Assembly (NCBI GenBank): GCA_025267735.1
Contig: CM046309.1
Coordinates: 57,232,319-57,296,318, forward strand
Length of the DNA: 64,000 nucleotides
Source: Mactra quadrangularis
Taxonomy: Eukaryota > Mollusca > Bivalvia > Venerida > Mactridae
Reading direction: 5' to 3'
Of the stretch, positions 1 through 12,300 are shown in pieces (position 1 is the first letter of the stretch; the number at the start of each line of letters is the position of its first letter). Position numbers and translations under genes: made by a program. The notes below the pieces were generated by a model. That model was not told where the DNA came from, did no database searches, and saw only the letters and a list, made by a program, of their open reading frames with translations.

Positions 1-1600
1 CGAAAGGTGTGACGTCGCTATAGGTGAGAAACACAACTGGACGAGTATGTCCACTACATGTCAGCGGTGTTTGCTTCAGACTTGACATTTTCACGACCGG
101 CTTCACGACTTTCTTTTTAACCGGTGCGCCGTCGAAAAAACAATTGCGTGACTTTACATTTAGGCGTAACACCATCAAATTTATTTTACACTAAAGGGAG
201 ACTATCAGTATAAACAGTGCGTTTGTGGTTGTAAGAGTTAATTCTCTTATTTAATTATTTTTTTCTTGGATTGGTTGTTTGGCATGCCACTCAACTCAAC
301 TCAACCAAGGACCTTTTGTTGTGTAAACTCCTTGACTCAACTTACCAGCTTTTCTGGACATTTCTATACCAGCAAACCTTTCCAAAAGGAGCAAACACAA
401 TTCTCCAACTGAGAAAAATGAATAGTAAAATCATTTTTTTATGTCTACAAGTTCAACCATTCTTGACTGGGAATGTCATCATCGGTTATCCTACCATACA
501 TCAGTCCGCTTATGCTGCATTACGTACCGTGGGCTATTTGGTTAGGGAAATCTCGTGATCATGAATAATTAATGAGGCAGTTTCATTGGTTCCGCAAGTA
601 AACCACTGGTGAAAAACTATAGCCAATGAATTTACATTTTATATCGAAGGTCTGGTTTCCCATTCAAAATGAGAAAATAAACATGTGCTTTGTTTTCTAT
701 TTAAAGGCGATTGGTCTCCCCTGCCTCATGCATATTCATGAAAACAAGATTTTGCCAGTCAAATTGCCAACGATACATATGGAGTGTATCCGAAGTACAT
801 TGTACAGTGGTTGCCTACGATGCTGGGAATTGAACCACAGGCCTCTAGATTCGAAATCCTGTTATTGAATATTAAAAGTCCTGCAACTGGTATTTTTCAC
901 TTTTGAAGTATTTTCCTGGTTACCCAGTACTAAGGGTTAAGGACAAAAAACTAAACAGGGTTGACTATAAGTGTCCAGCACCTGTGTGTTGTGGGCTTTT
1001 CAGCAATAATATGTAAAATAGCTTTGGATGCAATCAGTACAAACAAACCTTTTTGGGGCAGAAAAATACCCATAAATTTAAATTCCAATAATAAAAGAAA
1101 ATAAATAAGTTAAGTTTGATATTTACTTTATTTATACATATAGAAACAGTTAAGAATATAAAATTAAGAATATTTAGGTAAGTTAACTTATGAAAACAAA
1201 AACACATGAAAATAAAATTAACATATGGAAACAAAGCACATTTTTGTGAATAAGTGAACAAGCTTCGACCTTCTGGTCAACATTTGATATTGGTAAATTT
1301 TATTCAACCGTCATTAGTCCATACATTACACCTACTGATTCTAATATAGTTCGAACAAAATAACAAAACACTGTTTATAATAATACAATGAACTAACCCA
1401 CGAAGAGGGATGCCCAGGATGACTTTAAAATAAACAATTGTGATATGTTTTACTTGTGTCTTAGTTGTTGGTGTAATGTAAAGCGTTCTACCATTACAAG
1501 CATGATTTACCAAGTGGTGGTGGTTTATTGACTGCTAATTTTGTTAAAATGAATTACACAAATTTTATTTTCATTACTGCCTACCCCTGAAATGAATTGT
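1..1600. other. No gene seen
   Basis: The first 600 bp have no supported ORF or repeat boundary. A tRNA-like B box on the minus strand (gtggttcaattcccagcatc, about 818-838) hints at a SINE remnant. The rest is AT-rich apart from the repeat at 950-1085. Confidence 0.4.
950..1085. repeat. Interspersed repeat with CAGCAATAATRTGTA core, copy 1
   Basis: Shares ttcagcaataatatgtaaaa, gtacaaacaaa and aaaatacccataaatttaaa with 22100-22205 (+) and, inverted, with 45385-45525. No TIRs identified. Confidence 0.5.
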
Positions 1601-1639
1601 CTCATTTTTAATGTTTACCAAACATGTTTTGTTTTTTTG

Positions 1640-1830
1640 TATGCACTATACATGATAAATGTTTTGATAATCCGTGTATATAAGAATGGACATTTATTTT
1701 TATCAATATAGAGTACTGAAGTGCTGTAGCGAGTATTAAATTATCATGAATATGGAACAAATATTGAGTATTTAAACCAGCAGGGTTAATGTATGTGCCA
1801 CTGAAAGTTGTGAAATTTAAAAATAGCCGA
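1640..1830. mobile_element. Foldback MITE family D, degenerate copy
   Basis: The centre (ttttgataatccgtgtatat) and right arm (cagggttaatgtatgtgcca, then ctgaaagttg) are recognisable; the left arm has decayed. Confidence 0.5.
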
Positions 1831-2602
1831 TTCATAAATAATTAAAATTTTAGGTCCAAATAAACATGAGAATAAATTTAAGATTCTATCCAACTTTCTG
1901 TTTGACATTAAATTAATTACTTATTCTTTACACAGTAAATATACAGTAATTAATGATTAAATCATAAATGATTGTGGATGATCTAGTGAATTTAAACTTA
2001 ATTAAAATTAGTATTTATTACAATAACAGCTATTTATTCAATTATTTTTGTAACATGCTAAAAGAATTTCAAGATATTGTGATTTAGTGAATTTGAAATG
2101 AAAATTAAAGCAAAAATTGATTTTTTTATCCGATAAATAAAAACAACACAAAAATATACCGAACATATTCTAAATTTATGATTCAATAATGCTTTAACCT
2201 GCAGTTTAATTATTTCAGTATCAGTAATTGAATTGAGACATTTAAATGCAATTCAAACAGACATGTTGCGGGCTTAGCACAAAACTGTCGTAACTGAAGT
2301 TAAAAAGAGCGAGTTATGACTGTTTTGGGCTAAGCCTGCAATATGCATTTTCATGCTATATTAAATGTGACACCATTCATATTTTAATATTGAACACATA
2401 ATGTATCGTACATCTGTAACAATTTATCCAGCATTTATAAAACTAAATGGTCAAATTATTTTTGTTTGTTTGTTAGAACAAAATTACACACAGTTTTTTT
2501 GTCATAGAATAAAACACAAGTTCTAGTTTTGATGTGCTTATCAAATTACTTATACTAAACCATTTGTAACTTAATTTTGGCACATCAAAGCTCTAGCCTA
2601 TA
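1831..2602. other. No gene seen; AT-rich spacer
   Basis: AT-rich DNA between the family D copy and the Tc1-type MITE. 2260-2345 holds an inverted pair, gttgcgggcttagcacaaaac and ttttgggctaagcctgcaat, likely another small MITE. Confidence 0.4.
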
Positions 2603-2869
2603 CAGTGCCATCCATAATTACCTTTACACTTTTGTTAATGTATTATTTGAATTTATTTTTTTCTCCAATATTTGATAGATTAAAAACATATACTCAGATA
2701 CATGTACATGTATAACAATTACAGTTGTATAAAGTTTTATAGCTCTTCTTTCAAATGTTACAATCTATTATAACTTTACCAATGCATAAATACATCTAAA
2801 ATAAGGTTTAATTGTGTTAATGAAAAACCAGCTTTTTTAAAAGTGTAAAGGTAATTTTGGATGGGACTA
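2603..2869. mobile_element. Tc1/mariner-type MITE downstream of the CASP8AP2-like gene
   Basis: About 267 bp, with TIRs CAGTGCCATCCATAATTACC and the complement at the right end, flanked by TA. CAGTGCC-type ends with TA duplication are typical of Tc1/mariner. No transposase frame. Confidence 0.75.
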
Positions 2870-3061
2870 TATTTTATCCTACAAAAATTAGACAGCTTAT
2901 GTAATAACTAAAACAATAATTTAATCACAGTCAAGATTACATATAAATATAGTTGCCTTTCTACTTCTGCAGTATGGTTACATACCATCATATGTACCAT
3001 TTTCATTTCGATAAATTGTCAGCTTAATGCAACACTGATCACATTTGTTTTTCAAAAATTA

Positions 3062-3067
3062 TTTATT
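3062..3067 (-). terminator. Candidate poly(A) signal of the CASP8AP2-like gene
   Basis: AATAAA on the minus strand about 245 nt past the stop codon. The surrounding DNA is very AT-rich, so other signals are possible. Confidence 0.35.
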
Positions 3068-3310
3068 TAATATCTAAAGTTATTCCATGATAAACATCCA
3101 AAAATAAAATGGTTCAACCAGATAGGAAATATAAGGGGCCAAAGGGGTCAAGGGGCATTTCGTAGTGAATAAAACATAATTAATTAATGCAACATAAATA
3201 GATCAGTTTTAGACCTTAAAAAAGTTTTGAAAAAAAAAGTTAGAGCAGTGTTGTATTAGGCTGACAAATGTATAAAAATAGAAGCCTTATTCTTTATAAA
3301 AAGATTTTTT

Positions 3311-6300
3311 TCACAGCCTAGATGACGTGTTTCTTCTTTTAGACCTAGATGAATCAGAATCTCTATGTCTAGAACCTGAACGCCGTCGTTTCAAAGGAGT
3401 TCTGACTCGACGATCTCTAGAATCGTTTCTGTCTCTAGAAGAAAACTTTCGGTCTCGATCATATTCTAGACGTGAGCGCCGTCTAGAGTCAATAGGTGAC
3501 CTAGAACGACGTGGATCTCTCCGTCTATCTCTGGATCTATAAACCGGAGATCTCCTATCACGACTTCTTTTTCTCCGACGACGTTCAATCCTTTTCGCAT
3601 CACTTAATAGTTTATCAAAGACATAAGCTTTTCCCTTATCCTCTGAATCACTTTTAACATTACTATCAACTGATTTTTCTTTTAAGGCTACCCCCTTCGA
3701 CTTCGCCGTCAATTCTTTATTTTCATCATCGGATTTACTTTCGGCACAAATTTCCCCATCCTCAATATCGTCATCACTATTATTGTCCGAGGTAATTTCA
3801 GAAGTGATTACCGAAGTCACGTCAGATGTATCATTATCAAATTCATTAGCACATTCATCAAGACACAGAACATCTTCATAATCTATTCTATCCATTGTAT
3901 GTTCATCAAGGTCCAGCACAAGACTAGTGTTCGTTGGTTTAGTTTTGTTGCCGATATTTGAACTCGATGATTTCAATTCCTTCATTTTATCGAGTGTAAC
4001 ATGAGCAGCCTTTAATCTGTCAGCTATTAACTTCATTTTATCATCAGTTGAAAGGTCTTTATTTTCATCAGTTTTAGAATTCACAGACTTATTTTTCTCA
4101 CTTCTTAAATCAACTTGTTTAATTTTCTCATTTGAATTCACTTGCTTAACATTTTCAGTTTTTGAATTAAAATCTTTTATTTTATCATTTGATAACTTCA
4201 CCAATTTAGTTTTTCCTTTAGTCAAATGAACTTCTTTCGAACTATCAGTTTTTGAATTTACTTGTTTTGTAAGTGTATTAGCTGAATTTACAAGCTTGAG
4301 TTTATCATTGTTTGAATTCACACACTTGGATTTATCATTATCTTTCACTAATTTTTCTGAGCTCCGAGATTCTTTAATCTTACATTGGTTCTCTTCATTT
4401 GAAGATTTAAAGTTAACTCCCTTCGTTACTTTTTCATTCATAGATTTAAAGTTATCACCTTTGGTAACTTTTTCATTAATAGATTTAGAGTTGTCTCCCT
4501 TAGTCACTTTTTCTTTTATAGATTTAGAGTCATCACCCTTGGTCACTTTTTCAGAAATAGATTCAGAGTTACCCCTCTTGGTTCCATTTTCAGAAATAGA
4601 TTTAGAGTTGTCTCCCTTAGTATTTTTTTCATTTGTAGATTTAGAATTCCCTCCCCTAGGTACTTTTTCAGGACTATCTTTACCAAACAAAGCATCTACA
4701 ATACTACTACCTTCAGAGCTGTCTTCGCTAGAACTACTACTGAACACTTCAGATACTTGTAATAAAGTCTTAGCAGGAATTTTCGACCATAAACCATCGC
4801 TGGTTCTCTTTAAACTGATAGAGGGTGGAGATTTCACTGGGGACATTAGCTGTAAAGGTTTTCTAGGCATTTTCTTATCTAATGGTGGGCTAGTACTTGC
4901 TTTCCTTTTACTACTATTCTTTTTGGGAATTATGAATCGTTTTACAGGTGATGTTAATTCAGTGGATGTATATTTAATTCTGCTACAGACTTTCTGTGTT
5001 TTATTGTCTATGCTTTCTACAACTTTAAATAACTGTTGGTTAGAATTCTCTTCCATAGTTTTTCTGTCCTTACTTATCTTACACTCAGCAGTATTTTTAT
5101 TATTCATGGGTTTAGATTGCACATTACAGTTTTTATTGCTTGAACAGTCATTATTGCAGTCTACTTTTTTGCAAATGTTAACATTAACAGATGATAAATT
5201 AACACAGCTAGTTTTAGAATCTGATTCACAAGAATTGCTCTTTTTTACAGTAGAGCTACTCTCTTCCACATTTTTACATGGTTTGCTTGAACTGTTTCTC
5301 GTTCTACGAGATCTGCTTGATGACTGATCACTACCACTCTTTGATTTCAATCTTAAGTCATCAGTCGAAGAGTCATTCTTACTATGTTTCTTATTTACTG
5401 AAGCATCTAAAGGCCGAGGCAAGCTCTTCTTACTTTTACTTTCAGAGGAATTCTCATAACACTTTTTACCAATACGTTGATGCTTATTTTGCGATAACGA
5501 TTTCCAAAACATTTCTGTATTATTTGTTGTTTCTTCACTATCACTCGTAATTACTTTTTGTTTATTTTTAGGGGACATAAGGTCAGTTTTACTAGAGATA
5601 TTACACGCTTTACGAGGGCTTCTCCTTAGTATTTGTTCACCAAATTTTTCAACATTTGTAGTACTAGAAGCTGAATTTTTTTCACTCGTTTGTTTTCTTG
5701 CAGTATTTGAGCGAACTTTTCTGGCATCATGTGAAGACTTCCTAGCTCCAGAAGAACTTTTGTCATCACTGTGAGGTAGGTTGGTTTTTAAAGGAGAAAA
5801 TGTTAAAAGTGAGTCATTGCTACACTCATCTTTACGTTCATTATTTAGCTTATCATTCACGTTCATATTACTATGTCTGTTGCCTCTATTGCGTAATTTA
5901 TCATTCTGAGACGAAAGTGGCTCAGCTTCATCAATTTCATTATCACTTGCATCATTTTCACTATCTTTATCATCACTCAAGTCAGATATTTCTTCATCAT
6001 TTTCGTCAGATTTCTCGAAGTCAATTTTCTTGCACTTTCGAATGACAGCTTTTCCATCGTCCAAAGAACTAATTTTCCCCAGGTTAGGAATATCCACATT
6101 AGTGTTTGGTTTACTTTTATTAGGGGTAACAGTCAGTATTATTTCAGGTGAACCAGAGACATGCTTTCTTCTACTTTTAGGCGTTGGCTTTTTGTTGGAT
6201 TTCTTTTTAGTTGATGCCAACACTTCATCCTTTGCAGGAGAGATAGAAAAATTCAATTGTTCATCACAGACTAAGTAAGGATTTGATTGGATTGGAGAAA

Positions 6301-9300
6301 CATTGGACGAAGTACTCAAGTGTTCCAATGGACTGTGTAAAACTGGTTTATACTGGGTTTTGTTAGCAGTCTCTTTATTTTTCTCACTACAGGCTGCATT
6401 AACCTTCTTGTTTGATCTCCCACCTGAAACAACCAGAGATTCAGATGACCTTACAATTCGAGTTTCAGAGGGTTTTATTGCTAGAGTTTTAGAGGGTTTT
6501 ACTTTTTGAGTTTCAGAGGGTTTTACTGCTGGAGTTTCAGAGGGTTTTACTGCTGGAGTTTCAGAGGGTTTTGTGGTTGCAGTTTCAAAGGGTTTTACAC
6601 TTTGAGGTTTGGACGATTTCTTACACTGCCTTTTATTTCTATCTTGTGACACAGACTTGGTGTTAGATGCATGTGATGGAGATTTCACTACTTTATCTGG
6701 CATTGAGCTGTTATTACTATGTGTTGGTGATCTCTTACGTTCACTTTCATGCTCAGTATTTTCACTTTCCTTACAAACAGCAGTCTTAACATTATCACAG
6801 ACTACCTCTTTACCAGACTTGAGCAAGTCTTTACCACTATTTTGTACCGAAGTGGATTTGACATGATTTTCATTACTAATCTGTTCACCAGTCACTTTAT
6901 CGAAGTCAGTATCATCATCATCATTACTGTCATCATCGCTGTTGCTGTCTGAGTCGGATGATGATCCAGAGCAAGTAGAACAATATGATGAATCAGAACA
7001 AGTCGAACATGATGACGGATGTGATGAACAAGTGGAACAATCAGTGGAGTGTGAACTGTAGCTAGAATCTGATTCAGAACCAGAACTGTCACTGTATGAG
7101 TCGGACATTGATAGATCAGAAAGTTTATCACTTTCATTATTAACATTGTCAACTTTACTTGTATTGTTTCCTTTCTCAATGCTTTGAATTACATTTTTAC
7201 CACTTTCATCTTCTATGTCTCTAATTTCAGACTGACTACTCTTTTCTCCCATGCCTTTTATTTCAACTTTATTAATTTCATCCTCCAACCCATTGACTTT
7301 GTTTTTGACACTTTTATCATCCAACCTTTTGATTTCATTTTTACCATTTTTATCCTTCAATCCTTTGACTTCATTTTTCCCACTAACATACAGTAACTTT
7401 ATGGCTGTATTTTTATCATTTTTAGTCTGTACATCTATAACTCTATCTCTATCAATTTTCTCAACTACACCATTAACTTTATCAGTATCAATTTTATCTT
7501 CAGGAAGATCAGTTTTATCCTCTATGTCACCAGGATTGTCAACTTCCATGTTCACATCACATGTGTCTTCACTTATCACTTTTTCATTTGAAGCTTCATG
7601 AGAAGCATCAACTGAATCAATGTTTTCAATGCCTTTGATTTCATCATGGACTGCATTTGCATCTGCTTCATTATTCCCACCTTTAGAAGTACCTTTCTCA
7701 CTATGAATGCTTTCCTCAATATTTATTCCTTCAGGTTTCAAATGCTCAAATTCTTTTTCAAAACATTTTAACAAATTTTGCAACATATTAGATCTAGAGG
7801 TATTACTTCCACAGCTGACATTCATACTGGAATCATCATTTGATGGAGTTACTAAGTTAGATTCATTCTGTTCTGAATTTGGAACATCGCTATCACCATT
7901 ATTTCTCTTTTTAGAGAAATCTTTTATTTTAGAACAAATTTGATTTGCCTCAGAAACATTTTCACTTGCTGGTAGCTCATTCTTATCACTAACTGAGGTA
8001 TTTTCAGAATGGTTTTTAATTGATCTAGGAACATCAAGAAGAGTTTCAGCATCATTGTTTTTACTTACATCATGTTTACCTGTAACCAGAGTTTCTGTTG
8101 ATTCACATTCAACATTTGAGCTCTTAATTTCAGTTTCAGGTTCAATTTGTTTAACTTCCTTTGAATTCTTGTCAATGTTACCAATTGTGGTAGGTTTCGC
8201 ACTAGCATTATCAGGAATAGTAACAGATTCCTTGTCATTATTTACACTAATTCTTTCATGCTCCGATTCATTCACACCAGATAACTCATTAAAATCATTT
8301 TCATCACCTGTTGATTCAGTGTCACTATAATCGCCATCAGAAGAACTCTCACCAGAGCTATCATCAGAACTTGAAATACACGAGTCATCATCGGAATCTG
8401 AACTATCAGTTGTTTGCCATGAGCCTGTTTTCTCAGACATTATATTCGAACCAAAACTTCCAACTGATTCATTGTCTATTGATTCATCAACAAGTTTTGG
8501 TTCATTTATTGTTTTTGTTTCAGTTTCATTTACATGATTAGCATTTACATCATCCATTTTATCAACTGGTTCAATAACTTTAACTGCTTCACTAGATTTA
8601 TTCAAATTCTCATCAACATTCTCTCTTACTTTTTCCACAGTTTGAATGCTATCAGATTCATTACTTGCTTCAGTCTGAGCACCATCTTTATGAGTGGGAG
8701 ATGCAACATTAGTAGGAGTTAATTCAGCCCCTTTATCAACTTGAGAAACCAGAGTTTCAGAGACAGGCAGATTATTATCCTGTTTATGACTTTGATAACG
8801 TTTTGCGGGGATTGTTTTAGATTTTGACTTATCACATAATTCAGGAATGTCAGCTTTCATATCAATAGACTGGTTCCATAATGACTTAGAAGAATTATCA
8901 GTAGATTTGTTAGATGGAACAAGCTTGTCATTAGTATGGCCCACAGGTGGTGAAATTGACTGTTTTGGATGTATGTGCCTCATTTTAATGGAACAGTTGG
9001 CAACTCCACAATTGGGAGAAAGTTTTGCTTTCTCAATTGCACTAAGTGAGGTAGACTTTGACACTTCTTCACTGTCACACTGACCAATCTTATCTTTCAA
9101 GTTATCACATATTGCAGTAACTTCACTGTCAGGATTAATACTTTCATGGTGTTTTTCAGAGCCCAAGTTTTCAGAATGTGTGACTGTTTTCAAATTTTCA
9201 GTATGTTTTTCAGTTTCCATGTTTTTCAGATGTGTTTCAATATCTTTGTTTCCGGTATGACTTTCAGAATCAATATTTTCAGAACACATTTCAGTCGCCT

Positions 9301-12300
9301 TTTTTCCAGTTAGTTTGTTACTTTCCACATCTTCAGCAAGTGTTTTAGTCTTCACATTTTCAACATGTGTTTTATTCTCCACATTTTCAGCATGCGTTTC
9401 AGTAGGTGGTTTATTCTCCAAAATAGCAGGGTGTGTTTTAGAACCTAGGTTTCCAGTATGTGTCTCAGTAGCAATGTCTTTGGGGGTTTCATCCTCACCA
9501 GGTGCTTCCCCTATTTCTACATTACATACATAATCTTCATACATATCAAAATTATCATCCACTTTCTTTTCATCATCATTTTTAATATCACCTTTAACAC
9601 TATGATCTTTCACTTTCATAACATTATCAATACCTTCCAATGAATTACTGTTCTCAACTTTTTCATTCACTGTTGCAGATTTTTCACAATTTTTGTCACC
9701 TGCAGTAATTTCTTTTTCAACATGTTTCACTGTTTTGCTAACAGAAGAAGTTTGAGTTTTTGACAGAGAAGATGCAGATTCATTACGTACAGAAGACTTG
9801 ATTTTATGAAGAAATTCCATATCATCTAACAGCATTTGCTTACCAGGTTTTGATTGCTTACTTACATTAGATCTCAAACTTTTCAAAAATTCTGCATCTT
9901 CTTTCAAAGAATCTTTAATATTAGGTCCAGATTTTTTCCTTTCTTTCGACCCTGGTTCAGATTTACTTTTATCAATTGCAGCACTGTTTTGTTTTTCTTT
10001 AAGTTCAGTATTCTTAGCTTTACTACTTTTTAATTCAGTCTTAGTCTCAAACAATTCAAATGTATCATATTCTAAATCATTTTCAAGAGCTTCGGAGTCA
10101 AAGAGATCCAAAACATCAGTGTTCTTTGACAATTGGTCATTCTCATGATAAGATATAATTTCTCTATGTTCTTTAGTTCTACTGACTTCTGTAATTTCAT
10201 TAACTTCCCTACTGTTATCCTTAGTTCTACAAATTTCTCCTTTTTCTTTAGTTTTTGCTACATCATTTAATTCCGTATCTTTCCTCTCATTATCTTTTAG
10301 TTGTTTTTGTCTAAGTTTTTCTCTTAAATCTAACACAGCAGGCTTTGACTTAGATTCACTGTCTCTACTTTTATCTAACACCTTATCAACTTCCTCAGTA
10401 TACTTTCTACTCTCACCACTTCTCTTTCTACTATGTTCAGATCTAGTTTCAGACCTAGAAGAATGTTTAGACTTTCCTTCACTATCATTTCTACTAACAA
10501 CCTGAACATTCGACTTTACTGACCCAACTAAACTGTGTCTTTTATCACAATTTTCACTTTCCATGTTTGATGTTTCGTCAGAAGAGTCACTTAATTCTCC
10601 TTCACTTAAATCATTTTGGGAATCAGCATCAGAATCAGCATCTGAATCATCATCATTGAAAGCTTTAGAAAGTTTGCTATTTTTAAGATTTTCCTTTGAT
10701 ATAGTCAATTCGGACTTCTCAGATTCAGATCTCTTACTTTGAGCCTCAGCTATCATACTACTTCTCTTTTTAGAGTCACCACTCCTATGTTTAGATCTGC
10801 TATGAGGACTAGTATCTTTAGATTTATTGCTAACTCTAACCTCACCACCTCTCAGCTTAGATCTCAGGTCAGTTGGACTGCAGGAGTCATTTTTTCTTGA
10901 TCTTCGCTCAGTTGGACTATGAGAGTCTTTTCTTCTATCTTGATCATCTGAGGACACTTTCTTACGACTTCTTGATGATGATGAGGCATGTCTTGAGGGT
11001 GATGAACCATGCCTATGTCTTGACTTTTCCTCTTTGCTACTGCCGCCATTCTTATCTAATCTGTCAGATCTAGCTGGTACCCTACTTGATGGTGAAGACC
11101 CGTGCCTATGTCTTGATTTCTCCTCTTTGCTACTGTCATAATTTTTATCGGATCTTGCCAATCTACTAGGTACCCTAGTGTGACCATCACGTTTCTCATT
11201 ATTTCTATCACTTTTCTTATTATCACCGGACTTTTTTGAGTCTATTAATGCACTGTTATCATTCATAGAACTGTTTGATCTTTTAGAGATAGAACTTATA
11301 CTATAATCAGAACTGTCAATCAATTTTCTATCAATCTTATGAGTGTCTTCGGATTCACTTCTGCTGGAATATGGACTATGAGCTCTTCTACGTGATTTTT
11401 CGTCTCTACGTTTTAATGATGATGATTTTCTCTCCCCGTCAGATGAGGATACATATTCTCTATCAGTAAGGTCAGATCTTTTAGAATTTGATATAACTGA
11501 AGGTTTCTTGGTTTTAATTGGAGTAGATGCTTTGTCCGGACCGGACATAGAGAATGAATCAAGATCAGAGAAAGAAGATTGTAGGTTACTGACTCTTGTT
11601 TTCTTCTTATGTTGAAAAGGACTGACAGACAGACGTTTCCTGAAATAAAAATAAATTGTGATTATAATAATGGTTTAAACAATATTAAATTGTATTTTTC
11701 ATTCAGTTCAACAAACTAATGATTTTCCATAGATAAGGTTTATACAACATTCTGTAGCAATTGTTTATGAAAACTTTATGAAAGTTAGTTATTATCTCCT
11801 TTAATATGTAAATAATGTAATTTTTAATCTGTCTAAACAAAAAAATAGTAGTAGCATAGTAGACGAATCTGGACAAAACACTATTAATAGCATCTTGATT
11901 TGTAATTTCCTTTTTTTAGACCAAGATATGCTAGCTAATTTGAGAGTGGCATTATATACAGGCAGTGATTGGACGGCTCTTTTCAAATTGTGTGACATAG
12001 ACAACATAAACAAGTTACTAAGCATAATGATAGCCTCATGAATATTGCAATGAGAAAAGTTGACCCAAGTGTGACCCTCATAATAAAACAGCCAGACCTA
12101 AATCAGTGTGTAGGCAGTTGAGAATTTTAGATCAGGCTTTAATCAGATTGAATTAGATAGTAGCTGTCAGAAACAGTGATATATACCTGAGATCAGCTAT
12201 TTCTCGGTCTTTCCTCTGTAATTCACCTTTAGTCGTCAACAATAGAGAGGCTATGTTACGTTTAGCTGCCACATATTCCTGTTCAGTTTTACTCGTCTTT

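Noticed and set aside
3327..9643. Many plus-strand open frames of 60-340 codons opposite the CASP8AP2-like exon
   Set aside because: They are antisense shadows of a low-complexity Ser/Lys/Asp exon (Leu/Ser/Phe-rich mirror products) with no family motifs.
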